A stretch of DNA of 64,000 nucleotides from Nocardia aurantiaca (GCF_009708175.1 NZ_WMBB01000008.1:1-64000); one strand, 5' to 3'. Shown: positions 32,011-40,373, counted from the stretch's first letter. Notes: generated from the letters alone by a model not told the origin. Numbers and translations: made by a program.

Positions 32011-32949
32011 GTGTCCGAAGGTCCCGCGTCATCCACCTTGCCCCGGCGCCAGCTCGGTCGCTATCTGCGCGACTGGCGCATCCAGGCAGGATTGACCATC
32101 GCCGAAGCCGCCAAGCTGATGGAGTGGGGCGCGAGCACGCTACAGCGGCTCGAGAAGGGCAACGCCGACCGGATCCGCACCATCGACATCCAGGAGCTGT
32201 GCCGCATCTACGGTATCCCCGCCGAGATCGCCGAGGGCCTCAAGGGTTTGGCGCAGCAGGCGGCGGTCAAGAGCTGGTGGCACTCCTACGGCGATCTGAT
32301 TCCCGAGAACTTCGACGTCTACGTGGGCCTGGAGGCATCCGCGCAGCAGTTGTCGTGCTACCAATCGGAATTGGTGCCGGGCCTGCTGCAGACGGCCGAC
32401 TACGCAAGGGCCCTGAACCGCCTCGGGTATCCGGAAGAGACTGCGGCGGAGGTGGATCGGCGCGTTCAGCTGCGTATGCAGCGGCAGGCCATGATCAACC
32501 GCCGCATGCGGCCGGCGACTATCGCCATGGTGTTGCACGAATCGGTATTGCGCCGCCTGGTGGGAAGCGCAAAGGTGATGGCGGCGCAGGTACGGCACTT
32601 GGCGGAACTGAGTACCCGGACCAATGTCGCCTTGCGTATTCTGCCCTTCGCCGCCGGTGTCCCCCTGGGACTTTCGACCGGGCCGTTCGTGATTCTGGAG
32701 TTCGGAACCGACAGCAAGGGGCAGCCGGTGGAGCCCCCGGTGGTCTATGTGGAGGGGTTCACCGGAGATCTGTATCTCGAGAGACAGGGCGACGTTCAGC
32801 GTTATCGCCGGGCGCAAGAGGGCCTGGAACGCTGCGCGTTGAACATCCAGGACAGCAGAAACCTGCTGCGGCAGGTGGCGAAGGAGTATGCCGCCTGGGC
32901 GGTCAAGCCCGGAGGCGTCGTTCCACCTCCCAGCACGTGCGGAGCGTAA
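32011..32949 (+). CDS. XRE-family helix-turn-helix regulator with DUF5753 domain
   Basis: 312 aa. The HTH at about residues 10-65 reads LGRYLRDWRIQAGLTIAEAAKLM and WGASTLQRLEKG. The DUF5753 domain follows with QSELVPGLLQTADYARAL, RMQRQAMI, MVLHESVLRRLVG and the late YVEGFTGDLYLE. Such proteins pair with DUF397 proteins in actinomycetes and are compared to WhiJ/BldB-type developmental regulators. GTG 32011 has GGAG six bases upstream; ATG 31999 is the alternative. The DUF397 gene follows after 38 bases. Confidence 0.9.
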   Translation: MSEGPASSTLPRRQLGRYLRDWRIQAGLTIAEAAKLMEWGASTLQRLEKGNADRIRTIDIQELCRIYGIPAEIAEGLKGLAQQAAVKSWWHSYGDLIPENFDVYVGLEASAQQLSCYQSELVPGLLQTADYARALNRLGYPEETAAEVDRRVQLRMQRQAMINRRMRPATIAMVLHESVLRRLVGSAKVMAAQVRHLAELSTRTNVALRILPFAAGVPLGLSTGPFVILEFGTDSKGQPVEPPVVYVEGFTGDLYLERQGDVQRYRRAQEGLERCALNIQDSRNLLRQVAKEYAAWAVKPGGVVPPPSTCGA

Positions 32950-32987
32950 CCATGGAGGGCTCCGCACCGGCGAAGAAGGGATAGAGC

Positions 32988-33191
32988 ATGAGTGTGGATC
33001 TTTCCGGGGCCGACTGGTTCAAGAGCAGCCGCAGCGGCGCCGGTAAGGAGTGCGTCGAGGTGGCGTTCCTGCCCGCAGGCCGAATCGGCGTGCGGGACAG
33101 CAAGAATCCCCAGGGCCCGGCGCTGGTGTTCGACGCGGCACAGTGGCGGTCCTTCACCGCCGGCCTCGAAAACGGTGTCTTCGACCTGTGA
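32988..33191 (+). CDS. DUF397 domain protein
   Basis: 67 aa, almost entirely one DUF397 domain: the start DLSGADWFKSSRSGAGKECVEVAF, middle RIGVRDSKNPQGPALVF and end WRSFTAGLENGVFDL are textbook for the family. The partner XRE/DUF5753 gene lies immediately upstream in the same direction, the usual arrangement. The pair is thought to act like a regulator with a small antagonist or anti-regulator. Confidence 0.93.
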   Translation: MSVDLSGADWFKSSRSGAGKECVEVAFLPAGRIGVRDSKNPQGPALVFDAAQWRSFTAGLENGVFDL

Positions 33192-33198
33192 TTCGCCG

Positions 33199-33238
33199 CG
33201 CGAGGGTGCACGGGCCCCGACCCCCGTGAACTCTCGCG
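33199..33238. terminator. Terminator hairpin between converging genes
   Basis: CGCGAG..GT..CACGGG pairs with CCCGTG..AC..CTCGCG around an 8-base loop, with two single mismatches. It lies between the DUF397 stop (33191) and the stop of the reverse small membrane protein (33239), so it probably works in both directions. Confidence 0.65.
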
Positions 33239-33454
33239 TCACAGGATTGCGACAACGCCGATCGCGACGGCGGCGACCAGCAGGCCGATCGCGATGGATG
33301 GCATCAATGCGCCGGTGAGTATGTATACGCCCATCGCCGATACCGCGAAGAGCATCCCTACGATCAGCCGTTCGACCCAGTCATCGGGACCCATTTTCCG
33401 GTACCGGGGACGTGCATTCTTGAGTCCTCGGTCCACGAATAATCGGATACCCAT
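33239..33454 (-). CDS. Small two-helix membrane protein
   Basis: 71 aa. A basic N-terminal half (GLKNARPRYRKMGPDDWVERL) precedes two hydrophobic helices: LIVGMLFAVSAMGVYILTG and IAIGLLVAAVAIGVVAIL at the C-terminus. No known motif. The chosen ATG 33454 gives a basic start; the ribosome site is weak. It converges on the DUF397 gene across a terminator hairpin and is followed upstream by the succinate dehydrogenase operon on the same strand. Confidence 0.6.
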   Translation of the reverse strand: MGIRLFVDRGLKNARPRYRKMGPDDWVERLIVGMLFAVSAMGVYILTGALMPSIAIGLLVAAVAIGVVAIL

Positions 33455-33582
33455 GTTTAGCCGTCGCAAACATACTTCCGTTGTCGAACGGCGGCCGTTT
33501 CGTGATCAACTACGGGCTCGCCAACCCGGTGGCGCCGAGCTCCAGCGCGAGGCCACCGGTGCCATGTTGTCGGAAAGGTGCG

Positions 33583-34329
33583 TCAGCGACGGAAAAGTTT
33601 ATTGCCCAGCCATACGATCGGGTCGTATTTCCGGTCCACGACGCGTTCCTTGAGCGGGATCAGCGCGTTATCGGTGATCTTGATGTGTTCCGGGCACACT
33701 TCCGTGCAGCACTTCGTGATGTTGCAGAAGCCCAGACCGGCATCCTCCTGTGCCAACTCGCGGCGGTCCGCCACATCCAGCGGATGCATTTCGAGTTCGG
33801 CGATACGCATCAGGTATCGAGGCCCGGAGAATGCGTGCTTGTTGTCCTCGTGATCACGCACCACATGACAGACGTTCTGGCACAGGAAGCATTCGATGCA
33901 CTTGCGGAATTCCTGGGACCGTTCCACATCGGTCTGCTGCATCCGGTACTCGCCCGGTTTCAGATCCATCGGTGGCGTGAAAGACGGCACCTCCCGCGCC
34001 TTCCGGTAGTTGAACGACACGTCCGTGACCAGGTCGCGAATAACGGGAAAGGTGCGCATGGGCGTCACCGTCACCACTTCGTCCTGGGTGAAGGTCGACA
34101 TCCGGGTCATGCACAGCAGCCGCGGCCGCCCGTTCACCTCCGCCGAGCACGAACCGCACTTGCCCGCCTTGCAGTTCCAGCGCACCGCCAGATCCGGCGC
34201 CTGGGTGGCCTGCAACCGGTGGATGATGTCGAGCACCACCTCGCCCTCGTTCACCTCCACGGTGAAGTCGTGCAGGCCGCCGCCCTCGGTGTCACCGCGC
34301 CACACCTTGAACTTCGCCTCGTAACCCAT
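33583..34329 (-). CDS. sdhB: Succinate dehydrogenase/fumarate reductase iron-sulfur subunit
   Basis: 248 aa. The plant-type ferredoxin cluster ligands are CKAGKCGSC...C near residues 53-74. The [4Fe-4S] and [3Fe-4S] ligands follow as CIECFLCQNVC and CNITKCCTEVCPE. It passes electrons from the flavoprotein to quinone. Strongly similar to mycobacterial Rv0247c (Sdh1 type). It is the last gene of a three-gene operon: two bases separate it from the flavoprotein stop. Confidence 0.95.
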   Translation of the reverse strand: MGYEAKFKVWRGDTEGGGLHDFTVEVNEGEVVLDIIHRLQATQAPDLAVRWNCKAGKCGSCSAEVNGRPRLLCMTRMSTFTQDEVVTVTPMRTFPVIRDLVTDVSFNYRKAREVPSFTPPMDLKPGEYRMQQTDVERSQEFRKCIECFLCQNVCHVVRDHEDNKHAFSGPRYLMRIAELEMHPLDVADRRELAQEDAGLGFCNITKCCTEVCPEHIKITDNALIPLKERVVDRKYDPIVWLGNKLFRR

Positions 34330-34331
34330 GA

Positions 34332-36263
34332 CTATTCCGCCTTTCCAGCGTCGTCCCGCAGCGCTGCGAGATCGGCGGGGGTGTAGTACTTTTCGAGCTC
34401 CGCCAGGTCGAACAACCGGAGCAGGTCCTCACGCATGGGCACCTGGGCCTCGGGCGTGACGGTCACCGCCGGCACCGAGAAGCCGACCTCGTCGGGGTCG
34501 ATCGTGCAGACCAGCAGCTTGTTGCGCCACACCGGATCCATGCCCGGGTGGTCGTCGCGGGTGTGGCCGCCGCGGCTCTCGGTGCGCAGCAGCGCGGCCT
34601 TGGCGACGCATTCGCTGATGAGCAGCATGTTGCGCATGTCCAAGGCCAGATGCCATCCCGGGTTGAACTGCCGGTGGCCCTCGACGGTGACGTGGTCGTA
34701 GCGGTCGCGCAGTTCCGACAGGTGTTCGATGGCCTGCTTCAGCTCGTGTTCCTTGCGGATGATGCCGACCAGATCGTTCATGGTCTGCTGCAGGTCCATG
34801 TGCAGCGTGTACGGGTTCTCGCCCGGACCGCCCTCGGCGGGCGGATCGAACGGCGTCACAGCCGATTTCGCGGCCGCGGCGATATCGGTGTCGGAGATCT
34901 CGGGCCGAGCGGCCAGCTGCTGCACGTATTCGGAGGCGCCGAGGCCGGCACGACGGCCGAACACCAGCAGATCCGACAGTGAGTTGCCGCCCAGGCGGTT
35001 GGATCCGTGCAGGCCACCGGCGCACTCACCGGCCGCGAAGAGGCCGGGCACCGTGGCCGCCTGGGTATCCGGATCGACCTCGATGCCGCCCATGACGTAG
35101 TGGCAGGTCGGCCCGACCTCCATGGGTTCCTTCGTAATGTCCACGTCCGCCAGCTCCTTGAACTGGTGGTGCATGGACGGCAGCCGCTTGACGATCTGGT
35201 CGGCGGGCAGCCGGGAGGCGATATCGAGGTACACGCCGCCGTGCGGGGTACCGCGCCCGGCCTTCACTTCTTCGTTGATGGCCCGCGCGACCTCGTCACG
35301 GGGCAGCAGATCCGGTGTGCGCCGGGCGGAGTCGTTGTCCTTCAGCCACTGGTCCGCTTCTTCTATGGTCTCGGCGTACTGGCCCTTGAACACCGGCGGG
35401 ATGTAGTCGAACATGAACCGCTTGCCGTCGGAGTTCTTGAGCACGCCACCGTCACCGCGCACGCCCTCGGTGACGAGGATGCCTTTCACCGACGGGGGCC
35501 ACACCATGCCGGTCGGGTGGAACTGCAGGAACTCCATATTGATCAGCGACGCCCCGGCGCGCAGCGCGAGCGCGTGCCCGTCGCCGGTGTACTCCCAGGA
35601 GTTCGACGTCACCTTGTAGGACTTGCCGATACCGCCGGTGGCGATGACGACCGCGGGCGTCTCGAAGAGAATGAAGCGTCCGGACTCACGCCAGTACCCG
35701 AAGGCCCCGGCGATCTTGTCGCCGTCCTTGAGCAGCTCGGTGATGGTGCACTCGGCGAAAATCTTGATGCGCGCCTCGTAGTCGCCGGTCTGCGCGAAGT
35801 CCTCCTGCTGCAGCGAGACGATCTTCTGCTGCATGGTGCGGATGATCTCGAGCCCGGTGCGGTCGCCGACGTGCGCCAGCCGCGGATAGGTGTGGCCGCC
35901 GAAGTTGCGCTGGCTGATCCGGCCGTCGGCGGTCCGATCGAACAGCGCCCCATAGGTTTCCAGCTCCCATACCCGGTCGGGGGCCTCCTGGGCGTGCAGT
36001 TCGGCCATGCGCCAGTTGTTGAGGAACTTGCCACCGCGCATGGTGTCCTTGAAATGGGTCTGCCAGCTGTCCTTGTCATTGGCATTGCCCATGGCGGCCG
36101 CGCAGCCGCCCTCGGCCATGACGGTGTGCGCCTTGCCGAACAGGGACTTGCAGACCACCGCCACGGACAGTCCGTGTTCACGGGCCTCGATGACCGCGCG
36201 CAGACCGGCACCGCCGGCACCGATCACGACGACGTCGTACTTGTGCCGCTCGACTTCAGGCAT
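34332..36263 (-). CDS. sdhA: Succinate dehydrogenase/fumarate reductase flavoprotein subunit
   Basis: 643 aa. The FAD Rossmann motif VVVIGAGGAGLRA is at the N-terminus; the covalent-FAD His lies in KAHTVMAEGGCAAAMGN. Substrate residues are in EFLQFHPTG and the GLHGSNRLGGNSLSDLLVFGR loop. The protein catalyses succinate-fumarate interconversion on the inner face of the membrane. It matches Rv0248c. The GTG/ATG 36263 start is 40 bases after the membrane subunit stop. Confidence 0.95.
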   Translation of the reverse strand: MPEVERHKYDVVVIGAGGAGLRAVIEAREHGLSVAVVCKSLFGKAHTVMAEGGCAAAMGNANDKDSWQTHFKDTMRGGKFLNNWRMAELHAQEAPDRVWELETYGALFDRTADGRISQRNFGGHTYPRLAHVGDRTGLEIIRTMQQKIVSLQQEDFAQTGDYEARIKIFAECTITELLKDGDKIAGAFGYWRESGRFILFETPAVVIATGGIGKSYKVTSNSWEYTGDGHALALRAGASLINMEFLQFHPTGMVWPPSVKGILVTEGVRGDGGVLKNSDGKRFMFDYIPPVFKGQYAETIEEADQWLKDNDSARRTPDLLPRDEVARAINEEVKAGRGTPHGGVYLDIASRLPADQIVKRLPSMHHQFKELADVDITKEPMEVGPTCHYVMGGIEVDPDTQAATVPGLFAAGECAGGLHGSNRLGGNSLSDLLVFGRRAGLGASEYVQQLAARPEISDTDIAAAAKSAVTPFDPPAEGGPGENPYTLHMDLQQTMNDLVGIIRKEHELKQAIEHLSELRDRYDHVTVEGHRQFNPGWHLALDMRNMLLISECVAKAALLRTESRGGHTRDDHPGMDPVWRNKLLVCTIDPDEVGFSVPAVTVTPEAQVPMREDLLRLFDLAELEKYYTPADLAALRDDAGKAE

Positions 36264-36303
36264 GGAACCGAATACTCCTGGGAGAAAGAGGAATAGAGGA
36301 CCG

Positions 36304-37134
36304 TCAGCCGATGAGGCGGGGATCGGAGATGGTTCCGCTCGCCACCAGCATGACGTAGAAATCGGTGAGGACCAGCGTGCCCAGCGTGGTCCAGGCCAGC
36401 TGCATGTGCCGGGTGTTCAGCTTCGACACCACGGTCCAGAAGCGGTAGCGCACGGGGTGCTGTGAGAAGTGTTTGAGCCGTCCGCCCGCGATATGGCGGC
36501 AGGAGTGGCACGACAGCGTGTACGCCCACAACAGCAGTGCGTTGCCGGTGATGATCAGCGTCCCCAGGCCGATGCCGAAGCCGTCCGCGGCGTGGAAGGA
36601 GATCACCGCGTCATAGGTGTTGATCACCGAGATGATGACCGCGACGTAGAAGAAGTAGCGGTGCGCGTTCTGGATGATCAGCGGAAGCCGCGTCTCCCCC
36701 GTGTATTTCGCGTGCGGCTCGGCCACCGCACAGGCCGGCGGCGCCATCCACACGGACCGGTAGTAGGCCTTGCGGTAGTAGTAGCAGGTGAGCCGGAACA
36801 GCAGCAGGAACGGCAGCACCAGGAAGCCCAGCGGAATCCACATGGGCAGGTGGCCGATAGGCGTGCCGAAATGGCTGGAGCCCGTCACGCACGAGGCGCT
36901 CAGGCAGGGTGAATAGAACGGTGTCAGATAGTGGAAGTCCGGCACCCAATACGCGCTGCGCACAAAGGATCTGACGGTCGCGTAGATGACGAAGGCCGCG
37001 AGCCCCAGCACCGTCGTGGCCGGCGGTACCCACCACCGGTCGGTGCGGAGCGTGCGTGCCGAGATGGCGGCCCTGCCCCTACTGAAAACCCCGGTTGTGC
37101 TCGATTCAGAAGTCTTGACTGGTGCGGCGCTCAC
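36304..37134 (-). CDS. Succinate dehydrogenase membrane subunit (Rv0249c-like)
   Basis: 276 aa, five or six hydrophobic helices (for example VLGLAAFVIYATV, FLVLPFLLLFRLTCYY, FFYVAVIISVI, GTLIITGNALLLWAYTL, GTLVLTDFYVMLVASG). It carries heme-ligand-type His residues (SHFGTPIGHLPMW; CHSCRHIAGGRLKHF). It anchors the SdhAB pair and delivers electrons to quinone. GTG 37134 is chosen because it overlaps the TGA of a 13-codon leader (GTGA). It is the first major gene of the sdh operon. Confidence 0.85.
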   Translation of the reverse strand: MSAAPVKTSESSTTGVFSRGRAAISARTLRTDRWWVPPATTVLGLAAFVIYATVRSFVRSAYWVPDFHYLTPFYSPCLSASCVTGSSHFGTPIGHLPMWIPLGFLVLPFLLLFRLTCYYYRKAYYRSVWMAPPACAVAEPHAKYTGETRLPLIIQNAHRYFFYVAVIISVINTYDAVISFHAADGFGIGLGTLIITGNALLLWAYTLSCHSCRHIAGGRLKHFSQHPVRYRFWTVVSKLNTRHMQLAWTTLGTLVLTDFYVMLVASGTISDPRLIG

Positions 37135-37172
37135 TGGTGGATGCCTCGCTGCTCTATCCCGTGGAACGTCAT
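37131..37172 (-). CDS. 13-codon leader peptide MTFHGIEQRGIHQ before the sdh operon
   Basis: ATG 37170-37172 follows the excellent ribosome site GGAGGT by four bases. The reading ends at TGA 37131-37133, which overlaps the GTG start of the membrane subunit. The main gene has no comparably good site of its own, so ribosomes finishing the leader probably reinitiate at GTG 37134. The peptide has no obvious attenuator residue run. Confidence 0.55.
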   Translation of the reverse strand: MTFHGIEQRGIHQ

Positions 37173-37294
37173 CGTTACCTCCGGCATCGAATGTGATGGT
37201 GAGCACCTTACGACAGTGGTGCTATCACTCGAGCTCGCAACAGTGATTTCGCGATCCCGTGATTTGCGCCACATTTTCTGCGATGTTTCGCGAT

Positions 37295-37313
37295 TCGTTC
37301 GCTTAGTGAACGA
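37295..37313. promoter_or_regulatory. Inverted repeat TCGTTC-N7-GAACGA upstream of sdh
   Basis: Perfect 6-base arms, 7-base spacer, extended by further matching bases outside. It lies about 125 bp upstream of the sdh leader peptide and is a plausible operator for the sdh operon. The regulator is unknown. Confidence 0.4.
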
Positions 37314-37469
37314 ACGGCAATCGCGCGAACTCTCCGGTCTGTCAGAAAAGATTGGGGTAGGCCGGATCCCACGCCGCCGACTGCCCGTTTCGGCCGCTTG
37401 TCCACCGTCATGGACGGTGACAACGGCGTGGTGGCCTGTCCGTCCGATGAGGGTTAGAGGGGGGGCCGG

Positions 37470-37697
37470 TCACTCTTGCGCCCCAGCCGGATTCGAAACG
37501 CAATCTGTCGGCGTCCCGGTGCTGCCGATCACCCGGGACCGGCCGGCGTTCCGGCCGGGCCCGTCACCGACGATGAGCAGCTTCCCGCTGGCCACCCGGT
37601 GCAGCGGTGAGCGCAGCATCCATCGCATGACCGCGTCGAGCCGCTCCTGCTTGCGGGTGGCGGCCGGGTCGGGAGTTGTCGTAATCGGCTGGGGCAT
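37470..37697 (-). pseudogene. Truncated deazaflavin-dependent nitroreductase-like (Ddn/DUF385) gene
   Basis: 75 codons beginning MPQPITTTPDP. Residues about 24-43 (MRWMLRSPLHRVASGKLLIV) match the start of Ddn-type F420-dependent enzymes, whose usual length is about 130-150 aa. The rest is unrelated (GDGPGRNAGRSRV and onward), and the barrel strands are missing. It is divergent from a TetR gene across a palindromic operator, the standard layout of a regulated enzyme gene, so it is probably a broken target. Confidence 0.5.
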
Positions 37698-37721
37698 CGG
37701 TGTTACCTCGGCTCCCTATTA

Positions 37722-37737
37722 CTGAGTGAATACTCAG
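37722..37737. promoter_or_regulatory. TetR-type operator CTGAGT-GAAT-ACTCAG
   Basis: Perfect 6-base arms around GAAT, placed between the divergent TetR gene and the truncated Ddn-like gene. The form TGAGT-N4-ACTCA is common for AcrR/TetR proteins. Auto-repression of the TetR gene is inferred. Confidence 0.65.
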
Positions 37738-37798
37738 AAAATACGACCAGGTGCGGCATACTGCAAGAGTCCGAGTTCAGAGCGTGACAGGAGGCAGC

Positions 37799-38392
37799 GT
37801 GGCGACCCGTTCCCGAGGGCGGCCCAGTACCGGTGTGCGCGAGGCCGTGATCGCCAATGCCCAGCAGGTGCTCGCGGAATATGGCCTCGCCCGGCTGTCC
37901 ACCAAGGAGATCGCGGCGCGCGCCGGGGTCGCCGAATCCAGCATCTTCTACCACTTCGGTGATCGAATGGGCCTGCTGCAGGCCGTGATCCAGCAGCGAC
38001 TGCGGCCGCTCGAGGAGTTGCTCGCCGATGCGGCGACGGCGGATCTGCGCACGGACCTGCGGACGCTGCTCGCCACCCTCGAGGAATTCTTCGTCTCCGC
38101 CCTGCCTGTGATGGCGGCGGTGCAATCGGATGTCGACCTGCGCGCGGTCTACCGGGAACGCAGCCGCGATCTCGACCTCGGTCCGCATCGCGCGGTGGAT
38201 ACCGTGGTCACCTATCTCTCGGCCCGTGACATCCGGTCCGCGGATCTGCGCGCGCCGGCCCTGCTGTTGGTCGGTGCGGCTCATCAGCGTGCGCTACAGC
38301 GGCAGCTGAGCCCACCCGACGCGCTCGTCGAATTGCCGAGCCTCGACGCCATTGTCGAGGTGGTTCTGCCGCTGTTCGAGACGAAGGATTAG
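37799..38392 (+). CDS. TetR/AcrR-family transcriptional regulator
   Basis: 197 aa. The N-terminal HTH reads VIANAQQVLAEYGLARLSTKEIAARAGVAESSIFYHFGDRMGLLQAV in parts (key words STKEIAARAG and SIFYHFGDR). The C-terminal ligand domain is helical and unassigned. GTG 37799 is preferred since GGAGG lies five bases upstream; GTG 37783 is possible. The operator at 37722-37737 suggests autoregulation. Its stop is directly followed, base to base, by the stop of the convergent small gene. Confidence 0.92.
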   Translation: MATRSRGRPSTGVREAVIANAQQVLAEYGLARLSTKEIAARAGVAESSIFYHFGDRMGLLQAVIQQRLRPLEELLADAATADLRTDLRTLLATLEEFFVSALPVMAAVQSDVDLRAVYRERSRDLDLGPHRAVDTVVTYLSARDIRSADLRAPALLLVGAAHQRALQRQLSPPDALVELPSLDAIVEVVLPLFETKD

Positions 38393-38680
38393 TTACTTGG
38401 TGCGGGGACGCGAGTGGAAGCCGAGGCCCTCGTCCTGCGCGCCCATCCAGGCCGCCTCATCGTATTTGGCGTCGGGGACGTAGATCGTCTCCTGCTTCGC
38501 CCGTGGTGATTCCGGCGGTGGCGCCTGTTCGAACTCGTCGGTGTCGATGACGAGCCTTTCCAGATCGTTCTCCAGTCGACGGACCGTCCCCGCGTCGCCG
38601 TAGTGCGTACGCAATGCGCTGACGCACTGCCGGAGCTGGCCGACCGCGTAGCGGAGTTCCGCAATCTCGCTGCGTGTCAT
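38393..38680 (-). CDS. Conserved small hypothetical protein
   Basis: 95 aa, ATG 38680 after GGAGGG five bases upstream. N-terminal half is a coiled helix (EIAELRYAVGQLRQCVSALRTHYG; RRLENDLERLVID); the C-terminal half is Pro/Glu-rich and ends IYVPDAKYDEAAWMG. I remember short mycobacterial/nocardial proteins of this type but not their role. It converges on the TetR gene. Confidence 0.75.
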   Translation of the reverse strand: MTRSEIAELRYAVGQLRQCVSALRTHYGDAGTVRRLENDLERLVIDTDEFEQAPPPESPRAKQETIYVPDAKYDEAAWMGAQDEGLGFHSRPRTK

Positions 38681-38863
38681 CGAAACCCTCCTCGAGCCGT
38701 GTGACAGACCACACATCGTGATCTACAACACAGTACGTGATCGCCGGTGATTCGTCTCGTCCGCGAGAAGTATTCGCAGCTCAGGGGCCTGTCATTCCAG
38801 GCGAAATCGGGGCGGTGGACGTTTCGGATCGCGTGGATCGACCCGCCGCCGATGATCTTCCAG

Positions 38864-39838
38864 CTAGCCCGCGATGGCGTATTCGGGCCCGCAGTCGGGG
38901 TCCTCGCCGCGGGCCGCCGCGGTCGCCCGCGCGACCAGTCCCACCACGGCCGCGGCCACCTCTTCGGCCCGCTCCAGGATCACGCTGTGCCCGGCCCCGT
39001 CCAGCCGCACCAGCTCGGCGTCGTCGACCTGGGAGGCCAGCACCACCGAATGCGCGAACGGGATCATGATGTCGGCCGACCCGGCCAGCACCAGCACCGG
39101 AATCGAGCCCAGCCGGTGCAGGATCGCGGTCTCGTCGAAGCGGATGAGCGACTCCAGGAAACTGGCCATCGTCAGCAGCGAGGTGTCGTTGAGCATGGCC
39201 GTCGCCACGGCCAGCATGCGCGGGCTCACCTTGCGGGTGCCGAGCGTCACATCGCGCATGATGGGCTCGAAGATGCGGCGGCTCAGGTGTTTCGAGGCCT
39301 GCATGGCCCGCGGCGCCCGCCGCACCGCCAGCCGCAGCGAGGTCACCGCCGGCGCGCTCAGCAACCGCCCCAGCCCGACCCGGGTCACCCCGTTGGCGGC
39401 GCTGGAGATGAGGCCCACGCCGACCACCCGGGTTCCGATCGTCTCCGGGTAGAGCCGCGCGTAGGCCAGCACGGTCATGGCTCCCATCGAATGTCCCACC
39501 AGGACAACCGGTCCGGTCGGCACCAGGGTTCGCAGCACCGCGTCCAGATCCCGGGCCAGTTGCTCGATGGTGTACGTGGACGGGTCGGCATTGCCGGAAT
39601 CCCCGTGTCCACGATGGTCGTAGAACACCATGTGGGTGTCGTCGCCCCAGATCCGCAGCAGGTGGCCCCGCATGAACGCCCATGACTCGGCGCGCAGGCA
39701 GTGCCCGTGCACGAAGACGACGGTGACCGCGGCCTCGGTCGGGCCGAATTCACGCACCGCGAGCCGCACGCCGTCATCGGCGGACACGGTGATGGGGTGA
39801 CCGTCGAAATCGGCGGCGCGGGTATCGATCGTGGACAT
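38864..39838 (-). CDS. Alpha/beta hydrolase
   Basis: 324 aa. The oxyanion region is VVFVHGHCLRAESW, the YDHRGHG loop follows, and the nucleophile elbow GHSMG lies near residue 118. The acid lies in the VLAGSADIMIP segment (Asp near 263) and the His in LDGAGHSVILE near 290. Soluble, no signal peptide. It could be an esterase, lipase or epoxide-hydrolase relative; the substrate is not determinable. ATG 39838 has GAGGACGTC upstream. Confidence 0.92.
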   Translation of the reverse strand: MSTIDTRAADFDGHPITVSADDGVRLAVREFGPTEAAVTVVFVHGHCLRAESWAFMRGHLLRIWGDDTHMVFYDHRGHGDSGNADPSTYTIEQLARDLDAVLRTLVPTGPVVLVGHSMGAMTVLAYARLYPETIGTRVVGVGLISSAANGVTRVGLGRLLSAPAVTSLRLAVRRAPRAMQASKHLSRRIFEPIMRDVTLGTRKVSPRMLAVATAMLNDTSLLTMASFLESLIRFDETAILHRLGSIPVLVLAGSADIMIPFAHSVVLASQVDDAELVRLDGAGHSVILERAEEVAAAVVGLVARATAAARGEDPDCGPEYAIAG

Positions 39839-40003
39839 GACGTCCTCCTGAAGAGTTCGCCCTCTTGCCCGGTTGTCGATAGAGGTAGCCCCCGCGTTAA
39901 CCCGCTACACCAGGCGTTATAGACAAGTTGTCCAACTGTCTCCGCTGAGCTATGCATGCCTCTCGGCGGATCTATCGGAGTCTCGCCACATTGCTGGACC
40001 CTC

Positions 40004-40219
40004 ATGGAAATCACTGCCGATCCGACTAGTGTCAGCTATTTCTACTGGTATCTAGCGAATGATCTAGAGCAACGTAGATTTGACTCGAATCTCGCGGTGA
40101 CCGGTCGCATGCCGGACCCGATCACAGTCCCGCCCCCGCCGGTCGCGGAGATGATGGCTCGAACGGTGCAGCGATGGAGGGCCCGAATCGCGAATCTGGG
40201 TGAGGGAGAACAACAATGA
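40004..40219 (+). CDS. Small ORF of 71 aa, first of a coupled micro-ORF pair (candidate)
   Basis: The peptide starts MEITADPTSVSYFYWYLAND, continues with a Pro-rich block (MPDPITVPPPPVAEMM) and a basic helix (MARTVQRWRARIANL), ending GEGEQQ. No known family is recognised. Its stop overlaps the ATG of a second micro-ORF, and both end before a strong terminator. These points argue for a real transcript, though the ribosome site is poor. Confidence 0.45.
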   Translation: MEITADPTSVSYFYWYLANDLEQRRFDSNLAVTGRMPDPITVPPPPVAEMMARTVQRWRARIANLGEGEQQ

Positions 40220-40314
40220 AGGCTCGCATGCCCAACCTGCGCAACCGGATGAACGCCACCGCTCGGCAGTGGGCCGGAAACGCTCGGCAGCCCGCGACGG
40301 TCGGGTGGTCTTAA
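40216..40314 (+). CDS. Micro-ORF of 32 aa coupled to the preceding one
   Basis: ATG 40216 overlaps the stop of the 71-aa ORF (ATGA) with GAGGGAGAAC upstream. The peptide is strongly basic: MKARMPNLRNRMNATARQWA then GNARQPATVGWS. It ends 5 bases before a perfect terminator hairpin. It could be a small basic protein or a translated leader. Confidence 0.4.
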   Translation: MKARMPNLRNRMNATARQWAGNARQPATVGWS

Positions 40315-40318
40315 AATT

Positions 40319-40354
40319 CTGCCGCTCTCTAGCGACTGGGCTAGAGAGCGGCAG
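40319..40354. terminator. Strong bidirectional terminator
   Basis: A perfect 15-bp stem (CTGCCGCTCTCTAGC at 40319-40333 with 40340-40354) has a 6-base loop, with AAAATT before and ATTTT after. It ends both the micro-ORF pair and the convergent fadE10 transcript. Confidence 0.85.
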
Positions 40355-40373
40355 ATTTTGGTGAGGATTCGAG

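Noticed and set aside
37480..37515. tRNA 3'-end lookalike (TTTCGAATCCGGCTGGGGC on the minus strand)
   Set aside because: The T-arm flanks do not pair and there is no anticodon or D arm upstream.
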